Shown piece by piece: positions 35,360 through 44,940 of a DNA stretch of 64,000 bases. Under the pieces are notes generated by a model that did not search any database, was not told the DNA's origin, and saw only the letters and a program-made list of their open reading frames with translations. A program made the position numbers and the translations under genes. How positions within the stretch are numbered: the first letter of the stretch is position 1; the number at the start of each line of letters is the position of its first letter. The DNA is taken from NCBI RefSeq assembly GCF_036226525.1, contig NZ_CP108487.1:992001-1056000 (forward strand), in the 5' to 3' direction. The DNA is from Kribbella sp. NBC_01245. Its GTDB lineage: Bacteria; Actinomycetota; Actinomycetes; Propionibacteriales; Kribbellaceae.

Positions 35360-36185
35360 AAATCGCGCCGCCTCGGCGCCGTCCGCTCTGCCGCAGGACG
35401 GCCCGCCGGCGGCGCCGACCACCATCCGCGGCACGCGGCGGCGCCGGATTCCGCTCGGCGGCTTGAACGTGCTCTCCGTGCTCCTCGGCATCGCTGTCTG
35501 GTGGGCCCTCGCAGTCTCGGGTCTCAAACTGCCGACACCGCCGGAGGTGGTCGGCCGGGCAGTGACCTTGATCGGCAACGGCACCCTCGGCGAGGACGTC
35601 CTCGCCAGTCTGATCAGGGTCGTGACCGGATTCGCCCTGGGCACCGCCGCGGCTGTCCCGATCGGCTTCCTGATGGGGTGGTACCCCGCGGTGCGGGGCC
35701 TGGTCGAACCATGGGTCCAGTTCTTCCGCACGATTCCGCCGCTGGCGATCATTCCGCTCGCCATCGTGCTGATGGGCATCGGCGAGGCGCCCAAGATCTT
35801 CGTGATCTTTCTCGCCGCGTTCCTCGCCTGCGTGATCTCGACCTTCCAGGGGGTCGTGAACGTCGACCGGACGCTGATCAACGCGGCACGGGTGCTCGGC
35901 GCGAACGACCTCACGATTTTCCTGCGCGTGGTGGTGCCCGCCTCGACGCCGTTCATTCTGGTCGGCATGCGGGTCGGACTGGGCTCCGCCTGGGCAACGC
36001 TGGTCGCCGCCGAATTGATCGCGGCGCAGCAGGGCCTGGGGTACCGGATGCAGAACGCCCAGTTGTACTACGACCTGCCGACCATCTTCGTCGGCCTGAT
36101 TTCGATCGGCATCCTCGGGCTTGTGATGGACCGGCTGCTGCTGATGACCGAGCGCAAGCTCACCGGATGGCAGGAGCGCCGATGA
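35343..36185 (+). CDS. ABC transporter permease, SsuC/TauC-like
   Basis: 280 residues from the ATG at 35343 (GAAGGAAT upstream); this start lies inside the end of the ROK gene. About six membrane helices, with the coupling loop [26 protein letters not shown] and [20 protein letters not shown], characteristic of the nitrate/sulfonate/taurine family. This class moves small anions or cofactors rather than oligosaccharides, which is unusual beside a glycoside hydrolase. Confidence 0.92.
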   Translation: MAVLTRNRAASAPSALPQDGPPAAPTTIRGTRRRRIPLGGLNVLSVLLGIAVWWALAVSGLKLPTPPEVVGRAVTLIGNGTLGEDVLASLIRVVTGFALGTAAAVPIGFLMGWYPAVRGLVEPWVQFFRTIPPLAIIPLAIVLMGIGEAPKIFVIFLAAFLACVISTFQGVVNVDRTLINAARVLGANDLTIFLRVVVPASTPFILVGMRVGLGSAWATLVAAELIAAQQGLGYRMQNAQLYYDLPTIFVGLISIGILGLVMDRLLLMTERKLTGWQERR

Positions 36186-36994
36186 CCACCACCGCCAAGA
36201 TCTCGGTTCAGGGCGTGACGAAGACGTTCCCCCTCGGCCAGGAGACGTTCACCGCGCTCGGAAACGTGTCGCTCGACATCGGCGACAACGAGTTCGTCAC
36301 CGTCGTCGGTCCGTCCGGCTGCGGCAAGAGCACGTTGATGAACATCCTCGCGGGCCTGGAGGAGCCGACGCACGGCCGGGCCCTGGTCGACGCCGTACCG
36401 GTGTCCGGTCCGTCACCCGAGCGGGGCGTGATCTTCCAGCAGTACGCGCTGTTTCCCTGGCTGACGGTGCGCCAGAACGTCGAGTTCGGCCTGCGGACCG
36501 CGGGGGTGTCCAGGGCCGAACGGCGAGAGCGAGCGCAGTACTTCATCGACATGGTCGGGTTGCAGCAGTTCGCCGACGCGCTCCCGAAGATGCTGTCCGG
36601 CGGCATGCGGCAGCGCTGTGCGATCGCCCGGGCGTACGCCGTCGACCCGTCGATCCTGCTGATGGATGAGCCGTTCGGCGCGCTCGACGCGCTCACCCGG
36701 GTCAAGCTCCAGGAACAGCTGCTGGACACGTGGAGCAAGGAACGGCGCACCGTCCTGTTCATCACCCACGACGTGGACGAGGCGGTGTTCCTGGCCAACC
36801 GGGTGATCGTGATGGCTGCCCGGCCGGGACGCATCTACGACGTCGTCGAGGTCAACCTGCCCTATCCGAGGTCGGAGGAGTTCCGGCTCAGTCCGGCGTT
36901 CGCCGCGCTGCGCAACCGCGTCTGGCGCTCGGTCTACCACCAGGACGGCCCGACCGCTGCCGTCACCGACGGCCTGATCAAAAAGGACCTATAG
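36182..36994 (+). CDS. ABC transporter ATPase, SsuB/TauB-like
   Basis: 270 residues from an ATG overlapping the permease stop (ATGA). Walker [10 protein letters not shown] at 43-51, Q-loop [12 protein letters not shown], signature LSGGMRQR, Walker [12 protein letters not shown] and the switch His in ITHDVDEA are all intact. It powers the permease and binding protein encoded on either side. Confidence 0.95.
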   Translation: MTTTAKISVQGVTKTFPLGQETFTALGNVSLDIGDNEFVTVVGPSGCGKSTLMNILAGLEEPTHGRALVDAVPVSGPSPERGVIFQQYALFPWLTVRQNVEFGLRTAGVSRAERRERAQYFIDMVGLQQFADALPKMLSGGMRQRCAIARAYAVDPSILLMDEPFGALDALTRVKLQEQLLDTWSKERRTVLFITHDVDEAVFLANRVIVMAARPGRIYDVVEVNLPYPRSEEFRLSPAFAALRNRVWRSVYHQDGPTAAVTDGLIKKDL

Positions 36995-37996
36995 ATGGCT
37001 TTCTCACCGACCCGCCGGCGCTTTTTCGCTGCTGTCGCGGGCATCGTATTGATCACCACGGCCGTCGCGTGTGGCGACGACGGCAGCGCGGCCGGCGGCA
37101 CCGAGGACGTGAACTTCGGTTACATCGGGGACTTCAACGGCACCAGCCTGATCGCCGTCGCCAACGACCAGGAACTGTGGAAGAAGCACGGCCTCAAGGC
37201 GAACGCGAAGGTGTTCACCAACGGCCCGCTGCAGATCCAGGCTCTCGGTACCGGCGACCTCGACTTCGGCTATATCGGGCCAGGTGCCATGTGGCTGCCC
37301 GCGACGGGGCAGGCCAAGGTCGTGGCCGTGAACACCCTCGGCAATGCCGACCGGGTGATCGCCCAGCCGGGCGTCAACTCGATGGAACAGCTGAAGGGCA
37401 AGACCATCGGCGTACCAGAGGGCACCTCCGGCGACATGATCCTCACCCTTGCGCTGCAGAAGGCCGGGATGACGAAGGCCGACGTCAAGGTGGTGCCGAT
37501 GGACGCGTCGACGATCGTGTCGGCGTTCTCGTCGAAGAAGATCGACGCGGCCGGTTTCTGGTACCCGGCGATCGCCACCATCAAGAAGCAGGTGCCGGAG
37601 CTCGCGGAGCTGGCGAAGAACTCCGACTTCGAAGCGCAGGTCTCGTTCCCGACCGCGTTCGTGGCCGGCAACGACGTCGTTGCCAAGGAGCCGGACAAGA
37701 CCAAGAAGGTGCTCGCGGTGCTGCGGGAGGCGATGCAGTTCCGGTCGGCCAACACCGACAAGACCATTGAGCTGACCGCCGAGATGCTCGGCGTCAGTCC
37801 GGACCAGGTCAAGGCCGACGCGGCGAACGTCAAGATTCTCAGCGTCGACGAGCTCGACACGATGACCAAGGACGGCACGATCGTGAAATGGCTGACCGGG
37901 ATGAACGACTACTTCGTCCAGGCCGGGAAGCTGGAGCAGCCGGTGGATCCGAAGACGTACTACACCGGCGACCTGTTCACGGCGGCCGCCCAGTGA
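36995..37996 (+). CDS. ABC substrate-binding lipoprotein, NMT1/SsuA-TauA-like
   Basis: 333 residues; the ATG follows the ATPase stop with no gap. The signal has RRRFF and lipobox TAVAC, so Cys26 is lipidated. The mature protein matches the sulfonate/nitrate-binding type: LWKKHGLKAN, LGTGDLDFGYIGPGA, QLKGKTIGVPEGTSGDM and AAGFWYPAI. The ligand is probably a small anionic compound; in this operon a sulfated sugar or sulfate ester is likely (inference). Confidence 0.92.
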   Translation: MAFSPTRRRFFAAVAGIVLITTAVACGDDGSAAGGTEDVNFGYIGDFNGTSLIAVANDQELWKKHGLKANAKVFTNGPLQIQALGTGDLDFGYIGPGAMWLPATGQAKVVAVNTLGNADRVIAQPGVNSMEQLKGKTIGVPEGTSGDMILTLALQKAGMTKADVKVVPMDASTIVSAFSSKKIDAAGFWYPAIATIKKQVPELAELAKNSDFEAQVSFPTAFVAGNDVVAKEPDKTKKVLAVLREAMQFRSANTDKTIELTAEMLGVSPDQVKADAANVKILSVDELDTMTKDGTIVKWLTGMNDYFVQAGKLEQPVDPKTYYTGDLFTAAAQ

Positions 37997-39498
37997 CGAA
38001 GCCGGCCAACATCCTGTTCCTGATGACCGACCAGCACCGGGCCGACACACTCGGTGCCTATGGCAACAGTCTGGCCGCCACGCCGGTGCTCGACGAACTC
38101 GCCCGCACGGGCACCAGGTTCGATCGCTGGTACACGCCGACCGCGATCTGCACACCGGCCCGGGCCAGCCTGCTGACCGGTCAGGCCCCCTTCCGGCACA
38201 AGCTGCTGGCCAACCACGAACGCAACGTCGGCTACATCGAAGATCTGGCCGACGGCCAATTCACCTTCTCTGCCGCGCTGCGCGAGAAGGGCTACAACTG
38301 TGGGCTGATCGGCAAATGGCACGTCGGGACGCATCGTACGGCCGCCGACTTCGGGTTCGACGGTACGCATCTGCCCGGCTGGCACAATCCAGTCGATCAC
38401 CCGGACTACCTGGCCTACCTGGCCGAGCACGACCTCCCGCCGTACCGGATCAGTGACCACATCCGGGGCACGCTACCGAACGGCGGACCAGGCAACCTGC
38501 TCGCCGCCCGCCTGCATCAACCGGTCGAAGCGACCTTCGAGCACTACCTGGCGACCAGGGCCATCGAGATGCTCGAGCGGTACGCCGCGGACCAGCGCGA
38601 CGACGGCCCGCCGTTCTTCCTCGCACTGCACTTCTTCGGTCCACACCTGCCCTACATCCTTCCCGACGAGTACTTCGACCTGTTCGACCCGGCGGACATC
38701 GAGCTGCCACGTTCGATCGCGGAGACCTTCGAAGGCAAGCCGCCGGTGCAGCGCAACTACAGCGCGCACTGGACGTTCGACACCATGCCGATCGAGGCCA
38801 CCCGCAAGCTGATCGCCGCCTACTGGGGATATGTCGCGCTCATCGACCGGCAGATCGGCCGGGTGATGGACGCGATGGAGCGACTCGGTCTGGTCGACGA
38901 CACGGCAGTGTTCTTCACCTGCGATCACGGCGAGTTCACCGGGGCACATCGGCTGCACGACAAGGGGCCGGCGATGTACGAAGACATCTACCGAACCCCG
39001 GGTCTGCTCCGGGTCCCCGGCGCGCCCGCGGGCGTGGTGCGGTCGGAGTTCGTCAGTTTGCTCGACTGCACCGCGACCATTCTCGAACTGGCCGGTATCG
39101 ACCCCAAGCCCGCGATCGACTCACGCAGCCTGCTCCCACTGGTCAGCGGAGGCGAGGCAGAGTGGGACGACGACATCGTCTGCGAGTTCCACGGACACCA
39201 TTTCCCTTACCCACAACGGATGTTGCGCACCGATCGCTACAAACTGATCGTCAACCCCGACTCCGTCAACGAGCTGTACGACCTGTCGGCCGATCCGGAC
39301 GAACTGCTGAACGTCTACCGGCTCCCCGAGCTGGCCGAGGTCCGCAACCAGCTGATGCGGCGGCTGTACACCGTGCTGCGTGACCGTGGCGACAACTTCT
39401 ACCACTGGATGACCTCGATGTACGACGTCGGCGACGTCGCCTACGACCCCACCTTGAGCGGGCTCGACGAGGCCAGCTACCAGGGCGGCGCGCGATGA
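37993..39498 (+). CDS. Formylglycine-dependent sulfatase (S1 type), cytosolic
   Basis: 501 residues from a GTG in a GTGA overlap with the binding protein. The sulfatase signature is CTPARASLLTG with Cys53, the residue converted to formylglycine. Metal ligands appear as LMTDQHR (Asp13) and later TCDHGEFTGAH; GKWHVG carries the conserved Lys and His. There is no signal peptide, so hydrolysis of the sulfate ester takes place inside the cell, after import. The adjacent FGE gene should mature it. Substrate class is unknown; CxPxR sulfatases act on sulfated sugars and other esters. Confidence 0.93.
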   Translation: MTKPANILFLMTDQHRADTLGAYGNSLAATPVLDELARTGTRFDRWYTPTAICTPARASLLTGQAPFRHKLLANHERNVGYIEDLADGQFTFSAALREKGYNCGLIGKWHVGTHRTAADFGFDGTHLPGWHNPVDHPDYLAYLAEHDLPPYRISDHIRGTLPNGGPGNLLAARLHQPVEATFEHYLATRAIEMLERYAADQRDDGPPFFLALHFFGPHLPYILPDEYFDLFDPADIELPRSIAETFEGKPPVQRNYSAHWTFDTMPIEATRKLIAAYWGYVALIDRQIGRVMDAMERLGLVDDTAVFFTCDHGEFTGAHRLHDKGPAMYEDIYRTPGLLRVPGAPAGVVRSEFVSLLDCTATILELAGIDPKPAIDSRSLLPLVSGGEAEWDDDIVCEFHGHHFPYPQRMLRTDRYKLIVNPDSVNELYDLSADPDELLNVYRLPELAEVRNQLMRRLYTVLRDRGDNFYHWMTSMYDVGDVAYDPTLSGLDEASYQGGAR

Positions 39499-39537
39499 CG
39501 GATGCCTCCATTGTCACGACCCAAGGAGATCTCGCGC

Positions 39538-41955
39538 ATGACCAGTCATGAGAACGGCTTTCCCGTTGGCCGGCGGTCCGTCCTGAGCGGTCTGGCCGGT
39601 TTGGCCGGAGCGGCGATGCTGCCCTCCGGTGCGGCGTCCGGCGCCCCCGCACCTGGACTCGAGTCGGTGGACCCGGCGTGGGGGCGGCGCTACCCAGCAC
39701 CCTGGCCCGAGCTCGCGCCGTACGGCCTGGCTGACACCCGGACCGACCTGTGGCCGCGAGAGGACAACTCCTTCGTGCTGCCGCTCGAGCTCCGCCCCCG
39801 CGATGAGGAACTTGGGCGGGTGTGGATGCGCGACACCTACGTCAACTGCTTCGTCGTCGACGGCCGGCCGCTGTACGTTGCAACGGGTACGACGCGTGTC
39901 CCCGGACTCCCTGCGGCCGGACCGTGGAACGACGGAATCTTCGTTTGGCTCGCGCCATCGCTGCATGGACCGTGGCGGCTCGCCGACACGTCCGGAATCA
40001 GGCCCGACGCGGAGAAGGGCAAAGTCTGGTCGTCCGAGTTCGTCGGCGAGAACCGGGCCGGGCGCACCGTGGTCGCACCGTGGCAGGAGTTCTGGTACGA
40101 CGACCAGTTCGGCAAACGCGGCCAGGTCTGGGCCCCGGAGCTGCACTACTTCCGCGGCACCTGGTACATCGTCGCCTGCATGGGCGACCACTCTCGCAAG
40201 GTCGGCTCCTTCCTCCTCATCAGCGAGGGCGGGGTCGAGGGTCCGTACCGCCTTGCCGAGGGCAACGTCGAGAAGCCGTTCGGGGACTCCTTCATCGGCG
40301 GGCCGAAGTTCATCGAGCCCGGCGCCTACCACCACATCGACGGGAGCCTCTACACCGAAGGCGACGACGCGTGGCTGGTGCTGCACAACGACCTGTACGC
40401 CAGATTCCGCGACGACCTGGAAGACATCGTCCCCACTACCGCCTTGCCCAAGTTCCAGCAGAGCCCGTACTCACCCGAGCCCTATCTTGAGGGGTCGTAC
40501 GTCTTCAAGCACGGTGGCAAGTACTACCTTTTGCACGCTGCGTGGGACCGCGCCTCGACCAACGCCGACGGCACCACGCGGAACGCCTACGACCCGCCCG
40601 GGCCGGGGCGCGTTCAGTACCAGTACGACGCTGTGCTGGCGGTCTCCGATCACTTCGAAGGGCCGTACTCGAAACGGTGGACCGCGGGTGTCGGCGCCGG
40701 CCACAACAACCTCTTCGAGGACGCGAGCGGCCAACTGTGGGCGACGTTCTTCCGCAATCCGGCCTTCGGCTATTGGGCCGACCCGGCACGCATCGGCGAG
40801 GCGGCGGTGCCGGGCGTCGTACGCCTGGAGTGGACCGGGCCGGCGAGCAACCGCATCTACGTCCAACGACGAGGGCGCCGGATGCAACCGTTGCCCGCGC
40901 TCGGTGCGCTCGGGGCCAACTTCAACGAGAATCTGGACCAGCTGAACTATGGCGAGCTGAACTCGGCTCACGCTACCTGGATCCGTGGCTTCTACGCCGT
41001 GAACGAGGCCGACGACGTGCCGCCCGAGCAGAGCGCCGGCCTCCGGGTGATCCGCGAGGCACACGAGCGGGGCTTCCGGACCATCCTGAGCTTGAAGTTT
41101 CCCAAGACCGACGTCGCCTTTCCACGACCGGGCAGCGCGGAGATGACCGCCGAACTCGGGCGCCTGGACCGCATCCTGCCGCTCGTGCTCGGGACGGCCG
41201 ACATCGTGACGATCGGCAACGAACCGTTCATCGAAAGCATGCCGAGCCAACGCGACCAGCGGCTGAACGAGTTCTACGAGACCGTGGCGCGCCACGTGAT
41301 CGCGGCCCGGGCGAACAACAGTCCCGCCCCGTATTCCACCCATCTGTACATGGGAGCGCTGAACCGGCTGGATCTCCCCGAGCAGCGCACTCCCGCCGTC
41401 GAGCGCTACCTCGCGTTCGCCCGCAGAACGCCAGCCATCGAGGGCGTGGACCTCCATCCGCACGTGCGCGACGAGGCCCGGATCCAGGACTTCCTCGACT
41501 ACACGCTGCCGCGCCTTCGGCCCGATCAGACCTTCCTGGTCACCGAGTTCTCCATCGTCTGGCACTGGCAACAGCACCTGACCGATCGGATCCCGGCCGC
41601 CTTCGCACGGCATTACGGCTACTCGCCGGACGTCCAGGTGTGGCAGGTCATCGGCGAGGCGATCAAGCAGCCGTTCCCCGCGCAAAAGTGGAACGATCTC
41701 CTGTCCCAGAGTCCATGGTTCGAGTCCAGGAAGCACTTGCTGCGCGACGAAATGGCGCGGTTCCGCAGTACGGGCAGGCTCGCCGTCGCGACGTACGGCT
41801 TCCGCCAGATCCCATCGATGACGGCCAACTGGAGCGCCACCAAAACACCCTGGCTGCTGAACAGCGTGTTCGCGCCCCTAACAGTGCGACCACGCGCCGA
41901 CGGCACAGCCACGCCGGGCTACGCCTGGATCAACGACTTCCGCTCGCTGCAGTGA
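39538..41955 (+). CDS. Tat-exported two-domain glycoside hydrolase: GH43-like propeller plus clan A-type TIM barrel
   Basis: 805 residues from the ATG at 39538, preceded by AAGGAGAT; the ATG at 39502 lacks such a site. GRRSVLSG is a twin-arginine signal. Residues about 40-450 are a five-bladed GH43-like domain with MRDTYVNCF, VWAPELHYF and the general-acid-like LEGSYVFKHGGKYY. Residues about 455-780 are a second, barrel-like domain with IGNEPF (Asn561-Glu562) and VTEFSIVWHW (Glu670), the spacing of acid/base and nucleophile in clan A hydrolases. I know no named family for the second part. It is the last gene of the sulfatase operon and the only exported enzyme in it. Confidence 0.8.
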   Translation: MTSHENGFPVGRRSVLSGLAGLAGAAMLPSGAASGAPAPGLESVDPAWGRRYPAPWPELAPYGLADTRTDLWPREDNSFVLPLELRPRDEELGRVWMRDTYVNCFVVDGRPLYVATGTTRVPGLPAAGPWNDGIFVWLAPSLHGPWRLADTSGIRPDAEKGKVWSSEFVGENRAGRTVVAPWQEFWYDDQFGKRGQVWAPELHYFRGTWYIVACMGDHSRKVGSFLLISEGGVEGPYRLAEGNVEKPFGDSFIGGPKFIEPGAYHHIDGSLYTEGDDAWLVLHNDLYARFRDDLEDIVPTTALPKFQQSPYSPEPYLEGSYVFKHGGKYYLLHAAWDRASTNADGTTRNAYDPPGPGRVQYQYDAVLAVSDHFEGPYSKRWTAGVGAGHNNLFEDASGQLWATFFRNPAFGYWADPARIGEAAVPGVVRLEWTGPASNRIYVQRRGRRMQPLPALGALGANFNENLDQLNYGELNSAHATWIRGFYAVNEADDVPPEQSAGLRVIREAHERGFRTILSLKFPKTDVAFPRPGSAEMTAELGRLDRILPLVLGTADIVTIGNEPFIESMPSQRDQRLNEFYETVARHVIAARANNSPAPYSTHLYMGALNRLDLPEQRTPAVERYLAFARRTPAIEGVDLHPHVRDEARIQDFLDYTLPRLRPDQTFLVTEFSIVWHWQQHLTDRIPAAFARHYGYSPDVQVWQVIGEAIKQPFPAQKWNDLLSQSPWFESRKHLLRDEMARFRSTGRLAVATYGFRQIPSMTANWSATKTPWLLNSVFAPLTVRPRADGTATPGYAWINDFRSLQ

Positions 41956-42059
41956 CCGTCAGTGCAGGGAATCCCTGAACCTTTGCATTCGCCCTTCCTC
42001 CACTTAAGCGCGCGACTTACGTTGTGACGGCATACCCCTGCGTCGATACGGAGGCTCCG

Positions 42060-43112
42060 ATGGCGCCGAAGACCTGGACCACCACGCTCGCCCTGACCGC
42101 GACCGCGGCCCTGACCCTGGCGCCCGCGCTGACGGCGTCCGTCGCCAGTGCGAAGCCGCCGGCCGGCAACACCACCGCGAAGGCGCTGGTCTTCATTCCG
42201 AACCCGGTGCAGTCCAGTGGTGACCAGTCCCTCACCGACCAAAAGGACTCGGCGACGGCGGTTCCCCGCGGTGAGTACTACGAGGTGACCCTGACCGACT
42301 TGGACGGCTCCGGCTACCTGCGCGGTAGCTGGGCGAACGTTCGGAGCAGCACCGGCACCCCGGCATACAGCACGAACGGCACCTACTTCTACAACCGGCA
42401 CGACGACCAGTTCGAGCAGGTGATGTCGTACTTCTGGGGCACTGAGGCACAGAAGTACCTGCAGTCGCTCGGCTTCGGCAGCGAGCTGCCGCCGGTGAAC
42501 GCCGAGAGCCAGGACTACAAGGTCGACCAGTACGGCCTCGACAACTCGTTCTCCTGGGACAAGCACGACACGATCACCCTCGGCAAGGGCGGCGTGGACG
42601 ACGCCGAGGACGGCGAGGTGATCGTCCACGAGTTGGGGCACGCCGTACATGACGCCCAGGTGGCGGGCTTCGGCGCCTCGCTCGAGGCCGGCGCGATCGG
42701 CGAGGCGTGGGGCGACTACTTCGCGGTGACCGTCGGCGACTGGGTGGCGAAGAAGTACGGCGTCGCGGTGAAAGCGCCGCTGGCCTGTGTGATGGACTGG
42801 GACGCGACGTCGTACACGTCGACGGTTCCGCACTGCCTGCGTCGTCTGGACACCGGCAAGCACTACCCGGAGGACGTCGTAGGCCGGGTACACGCGGACG
42901 GGGAGATCTGGTCGCAGGCGCTGTTCCAGATCCGCACCGCGCTCGGCCCGACGGCGGCCGACCGGATCATCGTCAACGCTCAGTTCGCCTTCGCTCCGGA
43001 CACCACCTTCGCCGCTGCGGCCCGGCAGACGGTTGCTACCGCACAGTCGATGTACGGCGCCAGGCAGGCCGCCGTCGTCCAAAAGGCATTCGCAGACCGC
43101 GGCATCCTCTAA
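42060..43112 (+). CDS. Secreted gluzincin metallopeptidase (M36/M4-like)
   Basis: 350 residues from the ATG at 42060, after GGAGG. A signal peptide ends near SVASA (about 30). Zinc motif HELGH has His190, Glu191 and His194, and GEAWGDYF supplies the third ligand Glu215, as in fungalysin and thermolysin relatives. It lacks a long propeptide, so it is shorter than typical M4 or M36 proteases. Probably an extracellular protease; not obviously tied to the sulfatase operon before it. Confidence 0.82.
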   Translation: MAPKTWTTTLALTATAALTLAPALTASVASAKPPAGNTTAKALVFIPNPVQSSGDQSLTDQKDSATAVPRGEYYEVTLTDLDGSGYLRGSWANVRSSTGTPAYSTNGTYFYNRHDDQFEQVMSYFWGTEAQKYLQSLGFGSELPPVNAESQDYKVDQYGLDNSFSWDKHDTITLGKGGVDDAEDGEVIVHELGHAVHDAQVAGFGASLEAGAIGEAWGDYFAVTVGDWVAKKYGVAVKAPLACVMDWDATSYTSTVPHCLRRLDTGKHYPEDVVGRVHADGEIWSQALFQIRTALGPTAADRIIVNAQFAFAPDTTFAAAARQTVATAQSMYGARQAAVVQKAFADRGIL

Positions 43113-43125
43113 CCCCGCAGCCGTT

Positions 43126-43152
43126 CACCGCGCGAGCACTCCTCGCGCGGTG
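43126..43152. terminator. Hairpin between convergent genes
   Basis: CACCGCGCGAG and its complement form an 11-bp stem with a 5-base loop 13 bases after the metallopeptidase stop and before the end of the convergent LysR gene. There is no T-run. Confidence 0.65.
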
Positions 43153-43169
43153 GTGCGTGGATGGACCAC

Positions 43170-44081
43170 CTACCGGTAGGGATCCTCCGCCGGCAGCCAG
43201 CAGGTCGAGAGGTCCGCGCAGAGGGGTGGGATGTCGTCGGTCAGGGCGTGGATGGTGGACTGGATCGCTGCGCGCGGGTCGGCGCGGCGAGAGATGAGAG
43301 ACCAGGTCCAGTACGGCGCCGGCTCGACCACCGGGCGTTCGGTCAGGTCTGGCGGGGTCTGCGTCGTGGTGCGCTTCGGGTTGTTGAGGACCGGGCGGCG
43401 GAGGCGGCGGATGTGTTCGTGGAAGGCGGGGCCGGTGAGGCCGCCGTCGTCGACGTACTCCAGGCGCGCTCCGGTCGCGCGGGCCCACTCCTCGGCGTAG
43501 TCGTTCCACGAGGACCAGGTCGCGATGTCGGAGTCGACGAGTACGACGACATCCTTCGCACGGACCGGTGAGTCGTCGGGGCCGGGCGATACGGCGTACA
43601 GGCGGTCGGCGCCGATGAAGCGTGCCTCCAGGCCCTGATCGGTGAGCGCGGAGGTCTTGATCCAGGCGATCGCCAGGTCGACACTGCCGTCGGCGACGCG
43701 CGCGGCCTGGGTGTGGGACGGCATGACCCACGCGTCGATACGCAGTTGCGCGATCCCGGCGACGCGGGTGAGCAGGTCCGGTGGGTGCCAGCTGACGTAT
43801 CCAAGGCGGACCGGCTCCGCTTTCGAGAGGCCGGCCGCCGAGCGACGGAGCTCATCGGCTTGTTTCAGCAGGTCGCGGGCGGGCGCGAGGAGCGCCTCGC
43901 CGGACGAGGTGAGCGTGACCGAGCGACGGTCGCGGTTGAACAGGCGAATGCCGAGATCGCGTTCCAGCGCCTTGATCTGCTGCGACAGCGATGGCCCCGC
44001 GATGTGCAAGGTGGCGGCGGCACGGCCGAAGTTGAGTTCATCGGCCACCGCGACGAAGTACCGGATCTGCCGCAGTTCCAT
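43170..44081 (-). CDS. LysR-family transcriptional regulator
   Basis: 303 residues. N-terminal winged helix: MELRQIRYFVAVADELNFGRAA, then SLSQQIKALERDLGIRLF. The effector domain begins near 90 (VRLGYVSWHPP). It is divergent from the SDR gene with 126 bp between them, the usual layout for a LysR protein controlling its neighbour. Confidence 0.92.
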   Translation of the reverse strand: MELRQIRYFVAVADELNFGRAAATLHIAGPSLSQQIKALERDLGIRLFNRDRRSVTLTSSGEALLAPARDLLKQADELRRSAAGLSKAEPVRLGYVSWHPPDLLTRVAGIAQLRIDAWVMPSHTQAARVADGSVDLAIAWIKTSALTDQGLEARFIGADRLYAVSPGPDDSPVRAKDVVVLVDSDIATWSSWNDYAEEWARATGARLEYVDDGGLTGPAFHEHIRRLRRPVLNNPKRTTTQTPPDLTERPVVEPAPYWTWSLISRRADPRAAIQSTIHALTDDIPPLCADLSTCWLPAEDPYR

Positions 44082-44207
44082 CTGCTGATCGTAGGCGCTG
44101 CCTCTCAGCAGGGAGGCAACAAGTCGTGGAAAGCCAGTCGGAGCCGCGCCACCATCGGATCAACGGAGAACGATCGCTCTCCACCGATCACAGAAGAGGG
44201 CCGGACA

Positions 44208-44915
44208 GTGAACACCCAGAAAGTCGCAGTCATCACCGGAGCATCCCAGGGCATCGGCGCCGGGCTGGTGACCGCCTACCGCAAGCTCGGGTACGCCGTC
44301 GTGGCGAACTCGAGATCCATCGAGCCCTCCGACGACCCATTCGTCCTCGCCGTACCCGGTGACATCGCCTCGCCCGGCGTCGGCAACCGGATCATCGAGC
44401 AGGGACTGCGGTCCTTCGGCCGGATCGACACCCTGATAAACAACGCCGGCGTCTTCATGGCCAAGCCGTTCACCGAGTACACAGATGAGGAGTTCGACCT
44501 GGTGGCCGGGGTGAACCTGCGCGGCTTCTTCGAGGTCACCCAGGCCGCGATCAAGGTGATGCTCGACCGGGACGGCGGCCACATCGTCAACGTGTCGACC
44601 AGCCTGGTCGACCACGCCAACACCAACGTTCCGTCCGCCCTCGCCTCGCTGACCAAGGGCGGCCTGAACGCGGTCACCAAGTCGCTGGCGATCGAGTACG
44701 CCGCCCGCGGGATCCGGGTCAACACCGTCGGCCTCGGCATCATCCGTACGCCGATGCACCCGGAGGAGACGCACGCGGCGCTGGCAGGTCTGCACCCGGT
44801 CGGCACCATCGGCGACGTCTCCGATGTCGTTGGAGCCATCACCTATCTCGAGGATGCGCCGTTCGTCACCGGCGAGGTCCTGCATGTCGACGGCGGCCAG
44901 AGCGCCGGCCACTAG
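44208..44915 (+). CDS. SDR-family protein lacking the catalytic tyrosine
   Basis: 235 residues from a GTG after AGAGGG. The cofactor site is complete: TGASQGIG (11-17) and NNAG (78-81), with Asn103 in VNLRGFF and serines at 130-132. The active-site lysine is present (Lys150), but the residue four before it, tyrosine in classical SDRs, is Ala146 in SALASLTKGG. The C-terminus GEVLHVDGGQS is normal. Catalysis may use another acid or the protein may have a non-redox role. It is probably co-transcribed with the SnoaL-like gene and regulated by the divergent LysR gene. Confidence 0.88.
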   Translation: MNTQKVAVITGASQGIGAGLVTAYRKLGYAVVANSRSIEPSDDPFVLAVPGDIASPGVGNRIIEQGLRSFGRIDTLINNAGVFMAKPFTEYTDEEFDLVAGVNLRGFFEVTQAAIKVMLDRDGGHIVNVSTSLVDHANTNVPSALASLTKGGLNAVTKSLAIEYAARGIRVNTVGLGIIRTPMHPEETHAALAGLHPVGTIGDVSDVVGAITYLEDAPFVTGEVLHVDGGQSAGH

Positions 44916-44940
44916 ACCTCTGCTTGAAGGAGCTCGAAAT

